NCBI RefSeq assembly: GCF_022690685.1
Contig: NZ_JALCYY010000009.1
Span: 31,093-95,092, forward strand
Direction of reading: 5' to 3'
Source: Anaeromyxobacter terrae
Lineage (GTDB): Bacteria > Myxococcota > Myxococcia > Myxococcales > Anaeromyxobacteraceae
Length of the DNA stretch: 64,000 bases
This document shows, in pieces, positions 41,295-50,089 of this stretch. The notes beneath the pieces were generated by a model, which saw nothing but the letters and a program-made list of their open reading frames with translations, was not told the DNA's origin and searched no databases. Positions within the stretch are counted from its first letter, which is position 1. Each line of letters starts with the position of its first letter. A program made the position numbers and the translations under genes.

Positions 41295-42560
41295 TTGACT
41301 CGCTCCGGTTCCAGGTCACTGCGCGTCTGCATCGACGCTCGCCTCGCTCATGGGCGTGCGGGGGGCGTCGAGCAGGTCGTGCTCGGGCTCGCGAGCGGAT
41401 TCGCGCAGCTCCGTGATGGGGACGAGGAGTACCTGTTCCTCGCGAACGAGGGCGAGGAGCACTGGCTCGAGCCTCACCTCGGAGGCCCTGCGCGGCTCCT
41501 GCGGGTGGGACAGCCTCCCCGGATCTCGGCGCGTGCCCGGGCCGCCGCATCGTATCCGGCGCTGGCCAGCGCGTATGGAAGCCTGCACGACCTCGTCCTC
41601 CCGCCTCGTCTGCCCGGGAGCGATGGCACCCTGGAACGGGCCGAGGTCGATCTCGTCCATTTCACCTTCCAGGACGCGTTCCTGACGGGCATTCCGTCGA
41701 TCTACCAGCCGCACGATCTTCAGCACGTGCATCTTCCGCGGTTCTTCACCCGCCGGCAGCGGCGGTACCGCGAGCGCGCATACCGCGCCTACTGCGAGCA
41801 GGCGGCGAGGGTCGTCGTCTCATCGACCTGGGTGAAGAACGACGTCGTCCGCCACCTCTCTCTGGCGCCCGAGAAGGTGCAGGTCGTGCCGCTGGCGCCC
41901 ATCGTCGAGCACTACGCGGAGCCGTCGCCGGAGGCACTCTCGGCGATCCGTCGCAAGTTCGCGCTCCCGGAGCGCTTCGCCCTGTATCCGGCGCAGACGT
42001 GGCCGCACAAGAACCACAAGGCGCTGCTCGACGCGCTCGCGCGCGTGCGCGACCGCCACGGTGTCGTCGCGCCGCTCGTCTGTTCCGGCCGGGTGACCGA
42101 CTTCGGGGCGGAGATCTGCGCGCATGCGCGACGCCTCGGGCTCGACAGCGCGCTCCAGCTCGTCGGCTTCGTCTCTCCGGACGAGCTGCAGGGGCTCTAC
42201 CGGATGGCACGCGCAGTCGTGATCCCGACCCTGTTCGAGGCGGCCAGCTTCCCGCTCTGGGAGGCATTCCAGAACGGTGTCCCCGCGGCGTGCTCGAACG
42301 TGACCTCGCTCCCGGAACAGGCCGGAGACGCCGCGCTGGTCTTCGACCCGCGCAACCCGGACGCGATCGCGGAGGCGATCTTCGCGCTGTGGACCGACGA
42401 GCCGCTGCGCCAGCGGCTCGTCGCCCGAGCGAGGACGCGGGTCGCTTCCTTCACGTGGGAACGCACGGCGCGGCTGTTCCGGGCGCACTACCGGTCCGTC
42501 GCCGCGCGCCGATGTACGCCGGAGGACGCAGCGCTCCTCGGGGCTGCGCCGGCGCTGTAG
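41295..42560 (+). CDS. GT-B glycosyltransferase, family 4-like
   Basis: Predicted 421 residues from the TTG at 41295, which places LRVCIDARLAHGRAGGVEQV near the N-terminus as usual for GT4 enzymes. In-frame alternatives are GTG 41271 and ATG 41220. The N-terminal domain carries the Gly-rich acceptor loop (GRAGGVEQ) and YQPHDLQH. The C-terminal domain has YPAQTWPHKNH and the donor-binding PTLFEAASFPLWEA (E-x7-E type). Retaining transfer of a nucleotide-activated sugar onto a lipid-linked glycan on the cytoplasmic side is expected. It opens the polysaccharide locus. The specific sugar is unknown. Confidence 0.85.
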   Translation: MTRSGSRSLRVCIDARLAHGRAGGVEQVVLGLASGFAQLRDGDEEYLFLANEGEEHWLEPHLGGPARLLRVGQPPRISARARAAASYPALASAYGSLHDLVLPPRLPGSDGTLERAEVDLVHFTFQDAFLTGIPSIYQPHDLQHVHLPRFFTRRQRRYRERAYRAYCEQAARVVVSSTWVKNDVVRHLSLAPEKVQVVPLAPIVEHYAEPSPEALSAIRRKFALPERFALYPAQTWPHKNHKALLDALARVRDRHGVVAPLVCSGRVTDFGAEICAHARRLGLDSALQLVGFVSPDELQGLYRMARAVVIPTLFEAASFPLWEAFQNGVPAACSNVTSLPEQAGDAALVFDPRNPDAIAEAIFALWTDEPLRQRLVARARTRVASFTWERTARLFRAHYRSVAARRCTPEDAALLGAAPAL

Positions 42561-42642
42561 CACGACGGAACGAGCGCCCGGCCGCCGCCCTCGGGCCCCG
42601 CCTGAGTGTAAGATGACGCCCGCCACTCGCCGAAGGAGCCGC

Positions 42643-43758
42643 ATGACCCGCATCCCCGTCGCCGCCCCCGACCTCAGCGGAAACGAGGAGAGGTACGTGG
42701 TCGAGGCCATCCGGTCGAGCTGGATCTCGTCGACGGGGCCGTTCGTCGGCCGCTTCGAGCGGGAGTTCGCAGGGCTGTGCGGGACGCGGGCGTCGATCGC
42801 GGTCGCCAACGGGACGCTCGCCCTGCACCTCGCGCTCATGACGGTGGACCTCCGACCCGGCGACGAGGTCCTCGTCCCCTCGCTCACGTACATCGCGACG
42901 GCGAACGCCGTTCGCTACTGCGGCGCGGAGCCCGTCTTCGTGGACGTGGACCCGCATACGTGGTGCATGGACCCCGCGAAGCTCGAGGCGGCCATCACCC
43001 GCCGGACGAAGGGCGTCATCCCCGTCCACCTCTACGGGCACCCGGCCGACATGGACGCGATCAACCACGTCGCCGCGACGCACGGGCTGTGGGTCGTGGA
43101 GGACGCCGCGGAGGCGCACCTCGCGCGCTACAAGGGCCGGCCAGTCGGCGGGCTCGGCCGGATCGGCGTCTTCTCGTTCTACGGCAACAAGGTCATGACG
43201 AGCGGGGAGGGCGGCGCGGTGACGCTCGACGACCGCGCGCTCGAGCACCGCGCACGTCTGCTGCGTGGCCAGGGGGTCGATCCCGAGCGCCGGTACTTCT
43301 TCCCGATCACCGGGTACAACTACCGGCTCACGAACGTCGCGTGCGCGATCCTCTGCGCGCAGGTCGAGCGTATCGGCGCGATCGTCGAGCGGCGCCGAGC
43401 GATCTACGCGCGGTACCGCGCCGCGCTCGAGGGGATTCCAGGGATCGGGTTCCAGCCGCAGGCGGCCTGGGCGGAGATCTCGCCCTGGCTCTTCTGCATC
43501 ACGGTGGACGCGAAGGCCTTCGGGCGGACGCGCGACGAGCTCATGGTGCTCCTCGCCGAGCAAGGCATCGAGACGCGCCCGTTCTTCCGCCCGCTGCACC
43601 GGCTGCCTCCGTTCTGGGAGGAGTCGCGCAGGCGTGGCGAGGTGCTCCCCGTCACGGACCACCTCGGCGAGAGCGGGTTGAACCTCCCGACCTACACGCT
43701 CATGGCGGATGCCGACGTCGAGCGCGTCGCCCGCGCGATCCGGGAGGCGCGGCGTTGA
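42643..43758 (+). CDS. DegT/DnrJ/EryC1/StrS-family sugar aminotransferase
   Basis: Predicted 371 residues; the ATG at 42643 has GAAGGAG seven bases upstream (a GTG or ATG further up is less likely). PLP-dependent enzymes of this family convert a nucleotide-linked ketosugar to an aminosugar. Landmarks: SSWISSTGPFVGRFE near the N-terminus, VANGTLALHLAL, PVHLYGHPADMDAI, the Asp-containing VVEDAAEAH, and FSFYGNKVMTSGEGG with the Schiff-base Lys. It most resembles the GDP-perosamine synthase type. The following acetyltransferase overlaps it by four bases, a pairing seen in N-acylated aminosugar pathways of O-antigen loci. Confidence 0.9.
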   Translation: MTRIPVAAPDLSGNEERYVVEAIRSSWISSTGPFVGRFEREFAGLCGTRASIAVANGTLALHLALMTVDLRPGDEVLVPSLTYIATANAVRYCGAEPVFVDVDPHTWCMDPAKLEAAITRRTKGVIPVHLYGHPADMDAINHVAATHGLWVVEDAAEAHLARYKGRPVGGLGRIGVFSFYGNKVMTSGEGGAVTLDDRALEHRARLLRGQGVDPERRYFFPITGYNYRLTNVACAILCAQVERIGAIVERRRAIYARYRAALEGIPGIGFQPQAAWAEISPWLFCITVDAKAFGRTRDELMVLLAEQGIETRPFFRPLHRLPPFWEESRRRGEVLPVTDHLGESGLNLPTYTLMADADVERVARAIREARR

Positions 43759-44237
43759 GCGACGAACCTGGACGCGGGCAGATGGAGTTCCGGCGGCTCG
43801 CTCCGGACCTGGAGCGTCCGCTGGCGGAGTTCTTCTCGGCGCTCGTCGCCGCGGGGGACGATCGAGTCTTCCATCCGCATCCGTTCACACCCGAGGCGGC
43901 GGCAGAGCGGGCGCGCTATTCGGGAGAGGACGTCTACTGCGTCGCGGTCGCGCGGGACCAGGTGCTCGGGTACGGCATGCTGAGGGGCTGGGACGAAGGG
44001 TACGCGGTCCCGAGCCTCGGAATCGCCATCCACCCCGCGGCGCGCAGCATCGGGCTCGGGAGGGCCTTGATGCTCTACCTCCACGCCGAGGCGCGCCGGC
44101 GGGGTGCACCCAGGATCCGGCTCAAGGTCTACCCGGAGAACACGAGCGCGGTCGCGTTGTACCGTTCTCTTGGTTACGAGCTCTGCCGCGATGACGGCGA
44201 AGGCGACCAGCTCGTCGGATTCAAGGCGCTTGGTTGA
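43755..44237 (+). CDS. GNAT-family N-acetyltransferase
   Basis: Predicted 160 residues from the TTG at 43755, which overlaps the aminotransferase stop (TTGA) and has GGGAGG upstream; an ATG at 43782 is the alternative. The acetyl-CoA-binding motif A is seen as LGIAIHPAARSIGLGRALM (an R/Q-x-x-G-x-G/A variant with SIGLGRA), followed by LKVYPENTSAVALYRSLGY, the typical C-terminal GNAT stretch. Coupling to the aminotransferase suggests it acetylates the amino sugar made there. This is inference; GNAT enzymes have many substrates. Confidence 0.8.
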   Translation: MSDEPGRGQMEFRRLAPDLERPLAEFFSALVAAGDDRVFHPHPFTPEAAAERARYSGEDVYCVAVARDQVLGYGMLRGWDEGYAVPSLGIAIHPAARSIGLGRALMLYLHAEARRRGAPRIRLKVYPENTSAVALYRSLGYELCRDDGEGDQLVGFKALG

Positions 44238-44245
44238 AGGACCGG

Positions 44246-45697
44246 ATGGCCAATGGCAACGCGCCCGGAGGGCCCCGCGGGGAGGACGCGCTGCCGTCCT
44301 CGCCGTTGGCCCGCGCGTGGAGAGACTGGCGCCTGGCGTGGTCGATGGTCCGCATGCGGCCGTTCGACTCCGACTCGGCACACGGTCGCTCCCAGGAGCG
44401 CTACCGGCGGATCGCCCTCACCACGATCTCGAGCCTGGCGGTCCGTGGTGTCGGGACGCTCACCGGCCTCATCACCGTCCCGCTCGTGCTGGGCTATCTC
44501 GGCAAGGAGCGGTTCGGTCTGTGGAGCACCATCACGACCGTGATCGCCTGGGCGACCTTGTTCGACCTCGGCATCGCCAACGGGCTCGTGAACTGCATCT
44601 CGCGCGCGCACGGCCGCGATGAGCGGGAGGAGGCGGCTCGCTACGTCTCGACCGCGTTCGCGGCCCTGCTCGCGATCGCCGCGCTCCTCGGCCTCGCGCT
44701 CATGGCAGGAGCAGGGCACGTCCCGTGGAGCGCGCTCCTCGCGGTCCGGGGAGCCGTCGACGACCGGACGGTGACGTGGTCCGTCGTGGCGGCGCTGGGC
44801 GCCTTCATCCTCGGGTTGCCCCTGTCGATCGTTCCGCAGATCTACGCGGGCTATCAGCGGGCGTACGCGGCGAACGTCTTCACGATGGTCGGAATGCTCG
44901 CCGGGTTCGCCGCGGTCGTCATCGCCGTGCATTCGAGCAGCAGCATGCCGATCATCATCGCGGCGCTCGGGGCCGGCGGGCTGGTCTCGTCCGCGTTGGG
45001 GTTGCTCTACGCGCTCAGGGTCGGGATGCCGTGGCTGCGCTTCCGCGCGTCCGCCGTGTCGAAGGAAGCGCTCCGGGCGCTCGCCGACCGCTCCATCCCG
45101 ATCTTCCTGTTCCAGATCGGGGCGCTGGCGGTGAACGAGACCCAGTCCATCGTGCTCGCGCACCGATGCGATCTCGCTGCGGTCGCCGACTACAGCATCT
45201 TCATGCGGCTGTACGTGCTGGCGCTCGGCCTGATCCAGATGAGCACCGCCTCGTTCGTCCCGAGCTTCCGCGAGGCACGCGAGCGGGGCGACGAGGCGTG
45301 GATGCGGGCCGCGTTCCGGCGCTTCGTGCAGCTGCGGCTCGTGCTCGCGGTCTGCGGCGGGACTGCGCTCGCGGTGGTCGGGAACGACCTGCTGCGCCTC
45401 TGGTTACGGCGCTCCGACATCCGGTTCCAGCCGGAACTCTGGATCTGCCTCGTCGTGGTCATGGTCGCGGTCACATGGGCGACGGCACACTCGGACCTGC
45501 TCTCCATCCTCGATCGCCTCTGGGTCCTGGTGGCGCTGGTCGCCCTGAACGGCGCCGTCACGGTGGCCCTGACCTACTTGCTGGCACCCTCTCTCCGCGT
45601 GCTCGGGGTCGTGCTCGCCTACGGAGCCGTGACGGTCCTCGTGTACAGCTGGCTTCTCCCCTGGTTGACCCTGAGGATTCGCCGCGGCAACGCGTGA
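44246..45697 (+). CDS. Wzx-like polysaccharide flippase, MATE/MOP superfamily
   Basis: Predicted 483 residues; the ATG at 44246 has GAAGG upstream. Twelve to fourteen hydrophobic segments fill residues 50-480. LTGLITVPLVLGYLGKERFGLWS near the first membrane segment and FDLGIANGLVN shortly after are typical of Wzx and related polysaccharide-export proteins, which move undecaprenyl-linked repeat units across the inner membrane. It starts eight bases after the acetyltransferase, so the three genes from 42643 form an operon. No Wzy polymerase is obvious in the window. Confidence 0.82.
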   Translation: MANGNAPGGPRGEDALPSSPLARAWRDWRLAWSMVRMRPFDSDSAHGRSQERYRRIALTTISSLAVRGVGTLTGLITVPLVLGYLGKERFGLWSTITTVIAWATLFDLGIANGLVNCISRAHGRDEREEAARYVSTAFAALLAIAALLGLALMAGAGHVPWSALLAVRGAVDDRTVTWSVVAALGAFILGLPLSIVPQIYAGYQRAYAANVFTMVGMLAGFAAVVIAVHSSSSMPIIIAALGAGGLVSSALGLLYALRVGMPWLRFRASAVSKEALRALADRSIPIFLFQIGALAVNETQSIVLAHRCDLAAVADYSIFMRLYVLALGLIQMSTASFVPSFREARERGDEAWMRAAFRRFVQLRLVLAVCGGTALAVVGNDLLRLWLRRSDIRFQPELWICLVVVMVAVTWATAHSDLLSILDRLWVLVALVALNGAVTVALTYLLAPSLRVLGVVLAYGAVTVLVYSWLLPWLTLRIRRGNA

Positions 45698-45732
45698 AAG
45701 TCGCTGATCGCCGCGGAGCTGGCCGCGGCGCA

Positions 45733-46671
45733 TCAGAGGCCGAACACGTCCGCGATGGTGCGCTCGCGACCGCTGGTGAGGTCGACGACTGGCATCTTCG
45801 CGATGAGTCGCAGCCGATCGCGATGGGCCGTGACGAGCGAGAGCCCGCCGCGCTCGTCGCGTGACTCCCGGAACCGGCTCTCGACCCAGCCTTCGCGAGC
45901 CGTGACGGTGGGCAGCGTGCAGGCGAGATCCGCACGGACGAAGAACGCGTTGTTGCCGGCGCTGTTGGAGCCGAGGAACCGGTAGCCCTTCCGCTCGCCG
46001 AGCGCGCAGAGCGCAGGAAGCGAGGCGCCGGCGTACAGGTTCGAGAAGTGCGCGCGCCCTCGCTCGAAGCTCGGCGAATAGGGGATGGTCACCGCGTGCT
46101 CCGCGCCGAACACGCTGTTGAACTCCACGACCAGGATTCGCGGCGAGATGACGTCGATGGCGTCGAGGATCCAGTAGTCGTTTCCATCGACGTCTATCGA
46201 CAGCAGCCCGATGTCGCCGACGACACCGGCGTCGCGCAGCAGCGTGTTGATGTTCTCACGCGTGATGAACGCGGTGACCGCGTCGATGCTGTGGCGCCAG
46301 GCGAGCTCCGTCCGAGTCAGGAAACGGCGATGCGCGTCGCCGGCGTCCAGGATGACCCCCTTCCAGTTGTCGTGGCAGAGGAGGAATCGTGTGTTCGACT
46401 CCGAGTAGTCCTCGACGCCGAACTCCACGAACGTGCGGTTCTCGATGGGCACCTTGCCGAGGAGGTACTGGATGATCCCGTCCTCCCCCCACTGCGAAAA
46501 CACCCGGAACTCCGCCTCCTGGACGTTCCGGAACGTGCGTTCGCGAACGGCGCGACTCTCGATGCCGCCGAGCGCGAGTCGCAGCGCGTCCATGCGGCGA
46601 TCGAGCGCCTCGACGCGCGGCCCGATGCCGGCGAGGGCGCGCACCGCCGAGAGGATCGAAGAGGCACTCAT
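45733..46671 (-). CDS. FkbM-like SAM-dependent methyltransferase family protein
   Basis: Predicted 312 residues; the ATG at 46671 has GAGGTG eight bases upstream. Recognisable parts are FSQWGEDGIIQYLLGKVP, FVEFGVEDYSESNTRFL, GVILDAGDAH and LLSIDVDGNDYWILDAI. This is the arrangement found in FkbM-related and other Rossmann-fold methyltransferase-like proteins of polysaccharide loci. It is transcribed against its neighbours. The usual GxGxG SAM loop is not clear (VEFGVEDY), so catalytic activity is uncertain. Confidence 0.6.
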   Translation of the reverse strand: MSASSILSAVRALAGIGPRVEALDRRMDALRLALGGIESRAVRERTFRNVQEAEFRVFSQWGEDGIIQYLLGKVPIENRTFVEFGVEDYSESNTRFLLCHDNWKGVILDAGDAHRRFLTRTELAWRHSIDAVTAFITRENINTLLRDAGVVGDIGLLSIDVDGNDYWILDAIDVISPRILVVEFNSVFGAEHAVTIPYSPSFERGRAHFSNLYAGASLPALCALGERKGYRFLGSNSAGNNAFFVRADLACTLPTVTAREGWVESRFRESRDERGGLSLVTAHRDRLRLIAKMPVVDLTSGRERTIADVFGL

Positions 46672-46952
46672 CACATTTCACCTCGCGCGCGAGTCCGCGA
46701 TGGGCCGCCTCGAACCCCGCCGGAATGGCAGCGCAGGCAGGATACGATTGGAACTTCGCGGGGATGAAGTCCGTGATGCCGTGTCGTGCTTGCGCGGCAG
46801 CACGCGTGGGCGTTTGCGTGCCCCGACCGTCTAGCAACTGTACCGCGAGTCCGCAAGGTGCGAGGGCCGTGGCGCCTGCGATCCGGACACCGTCACCACG
46901 GGCGACGCGACGCCGTCCGTCAGCCCCACGCTCCCGGCTCCCGCTCCCGGCA

Positions 46953-47015
46953 CCCGGGGCCCGGGGCCCGGAGCCCGGAGCCCGGAGCCCGGAGCCCGGA
47001 GCCCGGAGCCCGGGG
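46953..47015. repeat. Nine tandem 7-base repeats, CCCGGAG/CCCGGGG
   Basis: Exactly nine heptamers in a row: two CCCGGGG, six CCCGGAG and one CCCGGGG, directly followed by TTATAAT. The array occupies the place of the -35 region of the downstream glycosyltransferase promoter. Similar degenerate CTCCCGG units lie just upstream (46931-46950). The array is intergenic; a translated version gives only a periodic Pro/Gly/Arg/Ser peptide and is not a credible protein. Confidence 0.95.
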
Positions 47016-47016
47016 T

Positions 47017-47022
47017 TATAAT
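47017..47022 (+). promoter_or_regulatory. Perfect -10 hexamer TATAAT abutting the heptamer array
   Basis: TATAAT lies two bases after the last heptamer and ten bases before the ATG at 47033. A transcript starting about seven bases downstream would be leaderless or carry a leader of only a few bases. No ribosome site is present before the ATG. Confidence 0.6.
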
Positions 47023-47032
47023 CACGGCCTCG

Positions 47033-47818
47033 ATGAAGGTCTCGTTCGTCATACCGACACGCAACCAGGCGCAGTTCATCCGCCGGTGCATCGACAGCTG
47101 TCTCGCCCAGGGGATGCCCGACGCGGAGATCCTGGTCGTGGACGGTCGGTCGACCGATCGCACGGTCGAGGTCCTCCGTGAGTACGGAGACCGTGTGCGC
47201 TGGGTCTCGGAGACCGACTCGGGCCAGTCGGAGGCAGTCAACAAGGGCGTGCGGTGGGCGTCCGGCGACATCATCGCGTGGATCAACTCCGATGACTTCT
47301 ATCCCGACGCGACTGCGCTGAGCGACGTCGTGGGGGCGTTCGAGCGGGATCCGGCCACGGACGTCGTGTACGGCGGCGCCCTCGTGGTGGACGCGGATGG
47401 GAACGTGCTCCGAGAGCTATGCGCTCGCCCGATGCGCTCAGCCAAGGAGCTGCTGGTGAAGCCGAACGCGCCCTTCATGCAGCCAGCCATGTTCTTCCGG
47501 CGGGAGATGTTCCTGGCCACGGGCGGCTTGCGACACGACCTTCACTACGCCATGGACTACGATCTGTGGCTTCGGATGCTGCCCCGCGCGCGTAAGCTGC
47601 GGCACCTCGCGCGTCCGCTCGCGTGCGTGACGTTCCACCCCGGGGCGAAGTCGATCGCGGGAATGCTCGAGCAGATTCGTGAGCTCGGCGACCTGAAGCG
47701 CCTGCATCGCGAGGAGTTCGAGCTCGGCTGGCGTGACCGTGCGCGGCTGGGCGCCGGGATGGCGTCCCTGTACTCCTACTGGGCCGCGGTGCGGCTCGGC
47801 CTGAGGCGAGTTTCGTAG
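47033..47818 (+). CDS. Family 2 glycosyltransferase
   Basis: Predicted 261 residues starting MKVSFVIPTRNQ, the usual GT2 N-terminus. Nucleotide-sugar-binding Asp motifs: VVDGRSTDRT and WINSDDFYPDA (DxD type). Further blocks are SGQSEAVNKG, FMQPAMFFRREMF and HYAMDYDLWLRM. It shares these with the GT2 gene at 52515, so the two are related. It is expected to be a cytoplasmic inverting enzyme of surface-polysaccharide synthesis. No Shine-Dalgarno sequence is visible; transcription from TATAAT ten bases upstream would give a leaderless message. The next gene starts immediately after its stop. Confidence 0.88.
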   Translation: MKVSFVIPTRNQAQFIRRCIDSCLAQGMPDAEILVVDGRSTDRTVEVLREYGDRVRWVSETDSGQSEAVNKGVRWASGDIIAWINSDDFYPDATALSDVVGAFERDPATDVVYGGALVVDADGNVLRELCARPMRSAKELLVKPNAPFMQPAMFFRREMFLATGGLRHDLHYAMDYDLWLRMLPRARKLRHLARPLACVTFHPGAKSIAGMLEQIRELGDLKRLHREEFELGWRDRARLGAGMASLYSYWAAVRLGLRRVS

Positions 47819-49102
47819 ATGCCGCTGACAACGTCGCGCACCGCGAGGAACGTCCTGTACCTCGAGCACGCCGGCGCGCCGGGCGGCTCGTGCGTGAGTC
47901 TCGTCACGCTCCTCCAGCGTCTCGACCCGCGCCGTTACAGGCCCGTCGTCCTGCTGTTGCGGCCGAGCGAGGAGATGCTCCGCTTCTACGTGGGAAGCGG
48001 CATCGAGGCGGTGCCGTGGCCCGGGATCCGGACGCTCGAACACACCACGGCTGAGTGGACGAGCATGCGCCGCCCGCTGACGTGGCCGACTGGGCTCGCC
48101 TCGCTCGCCGGGTGGGGGAAGGCGCACCGCCGCACGCTCGACGCGGTCTCGGCGTTTCGGCCGGCCCTCGTTCACCTGAACTCCGTCGTGCTGTACCCGT
48201 CCGCTCGCGCCCTTCACCTGAGCGGCATCCCGTTCGTGTGGCACGTCCGGGAGATGCCGGTTCCGGGGCATTTCGGCTGGCGGCGCCGGCTGCAGCGTGA
48301 CGCGCTCGTCCGGTGGCCCACGGCCGCGCTCTATCTGTCGGAGTCCGCGCGGCACGCGTGGGCCGGGGACGCGTGTGGAATGATCGCGCCCGAGCCGGTG
48401 GACACGGACCGCTTCGACCCTGGCATCGATCGCGCCGAGGCGCGGCGGTCGTTCGGGATTCCCGAGGATGCCCGCGTCGTCCTGTACGTGGGCGGGATTG
48501 CGCGGATCAAAGGGATCCTGCCGCTGCTCGAGGCGCTTGCCCAGGTACGAGAGCGCGAGCCACGCACGGTGTGCCTCATGCCGGGAGCGGACGTTGCTCC
48601 GCCGCGCACGCTTCTCTATCGGGCCGCCGCCTCAGTCCTCCCGGCCCTCGGCTCGAACACGCTGACGCAGGCGGTCGCCTCGAAAATCGAGAAGTGGCGC
48701 CTCGAGCCAATGCTCCTTCGGTATCCGTTCGCCGCAGGAGTCGAGCGGTTCCTCGCGGCGAGCGACCTACTGGCCTTCCCGGCGGTGGAGGATCACTTCG
48801 CACGGCCGGTGGTCGAAGCGGGTCTCATGGAGAGGCCCGTCGTCGCGTCCGACCTGCCTCTCGTCGCAGAACTGGTAGAGGACGGGACGACGGGCCTGCT
48901 CGCGCCCGCAGCGGATCCCGCTGCGCTGGCCGAGCGCGTTCTGGATCTCCTCGGTGATCCGGAGCGGTCGGCGCGCCTCGGCCGCGCTGCGCGTCTGCGT
49001 ATGACCGAGCGGTTCGACGCGGCACGGAACGCCGCCGCCCTCATGGATCTCTACGACGAAATCCTCGATGGACGCGGCGACGCAGAAGAGGAAAGTGCTT
49101 GA
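47819..49102 (+). CDS. GT-B glycosyltransferase, family 4
   Basis: Predicted 427 residues; the ATG directly follows the TAG of the previous gene. The N-terminal domain has LEHAGAPGGSCVSLVTLL and HVREMPVPG. The C-terminal domain has VLYVGGIARIKGILPLLEA and, near residue 330, EDHFARPVVEAGLMERPVVAS, the donor-binding E-x7-E motif. GT4 enzymes are retaining and work on the cytoplasmic face. Its stop overlaps the next start (TTGA). Substrate unknown. Confidence 0.85.
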   Translation: MPLTTSRTARNVLYLEHAGAPGGSCVSLVTLLQRLDPRRYRPVVLLLRPSEEMLRFYVGSGIEAVPWPGIRTLEHTTAEWTSMRRPLTWPTGLASLAGWGKAHRRTLDAVSAFRPALVHLNSVVLYPSARALHLSGIPFVWHVREMPVPGHFGWRRRLQRDALVRWPTAALYLSESARHAWAGDACGMIAPEPVDTDRFDPGIDRAEARRSFGIPEDARVVLYVGGIARIKGILPLLEALAQVREREPRTVCLMPGADVAPPRTLLYRAAASVLPALGSNTLTQAVASKIEKWRLEPMLLRYPFAAGVERFLAASDLLAFPAVEDHFARPVVEAGLMERPVVASDLPLVAELVEDGTTGLLAPAADPAALAERVLDLLGDPERSARLGRAARLRMTERFDAARNAAALMDLYDEILDGRGDAEEESA

Positions 49103-49977
49103 GAGTGACGGTCCTGACGCCGACGCTCGACGCCGAGCGGTTCCTTCCAGAGTGCGTCGCGTCCGTGCGAGCGCAGGCCGGCCATGGCGTCGAGGTCGAG
49201 CACATCGTCATCGATGGTGAGTCGGGCGATCGCACGGTAGAGGTCGCACGGGCGGGCGGTGCGCACGTCCTGGTCGGCCGGGACGGTTCCCTGTACGAGG
49301 CGCTGAACCGGGGGGTTCGCGCCGCGCGAGGCGACGTGATCGCGTGGCTGAACGCGGATGACACCTTCGAGCTCGGGGCGCTCGCGAGCGCCGTTGCGGA
49401 ACTCCGGCGGACGCCTTCGGCGGAGATCGTGGTCGGGCACTACGCGATCGCCCGAGGCGGCCAGCGTCGGGTCATACGGACGCGTGCAGACGCACTGCTG
49501 CGGATTCGATCGGGCATACGGCAGGACGCCTGGGTCACGCCGCTCGCGGTGCTGTACCGCGCCGATACGCTGCGACGGCTGGGCGAGTACACCGGCACGT
49601 ATCGGATAGCCGCGGATCTCGATCTTTGGCTGCGGGCTGCCGCGCGCGAGCCGCCGCCCATGGTCGTGCACTGCGGCGTGGTGCTCGGCACGTTCCGGGT
49701 GCACGAGGGCTCTCTGAGCACGGGCACGAGCCCGGAGCGGAGCCTCAGGGAGACGATAGACATCGCGCGCCGGTGGTGCGAGCGGGCGGACGCGCCCGAG
49801 GGTGTGCGAAGCTTCGCGCGGTATCTCTATCGCCGGCACGAGTTCCTGCTTCGCATCTGGCACCTCCGCGCGGAGCCGCGCTGGCGGAAGGCACTCGCCG
49901 CGTACCGATGCTATCGCGAGCTGAGCGCCCTGGGGCCTGGGACGCTCCGCGATTTTCTGGCGCCGCTCACTCCATGA
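49099..49977 (+). CDS. Family 2 glycosyltransferase
   Basis: Predicted 292 residues from the TTG at 49099, overlapping the preceding stop by four bases; a GTG two codons later is the alternative. RVTVLTPTLDAERFLPECV, IDGESGDRT and AWLNADDTFE are the GT2 fold and DxD motifs. RIAADLDLWLRAA and FRVHEGSLST follow, as in rhamnosyl- and galactosyl-type transferases. Part of a three-gene coupled run (47033-49977) of sugar transferases. Confidence 0.85.
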   Translation: MRVTVLTPTLDAERFLPECVASVRAQAGHGVEVEHIVIDGESGDRTVEVARAGGAHVLVGRDGSLYEALNRGVRAARGDVIAWLNADDTFELGALASAVAELRRTPSAEIVVGHYAIARGGQRRVIRTRADALLRIRSGIRQDAWVTPLAVLYRADTLRRLGEYTGTYRIAADLDLWLRAAAREPPPMVVHCGVVLGTFRVHEGSLSTGTSPERSLRETIDIARRWCERADAPEGVRSFARYLYRRHEFLLRIWHLRAEPRWRKALAAYRCYRELSALGPGTLRDFLAPLTP

Positions 49978-50089
49978 CGGGGGTCAGCTCTGGTCATCGC
50001 GTGTTGGCGCGCGCGAGCTCGTTGAGAAGCATCCGAAGGACACCTTCGGTGCGCGGGTGGCGTCGGTGGGCTTGGTGGGGAGCGGCGTC

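Noticed and set aside
46725-47021. Small open frame encoding a periodic PGARSPE peptide
   Set aside because: It is only a translation of the heptamer array; no ribosome site, overlaps the -10 of the next gene.
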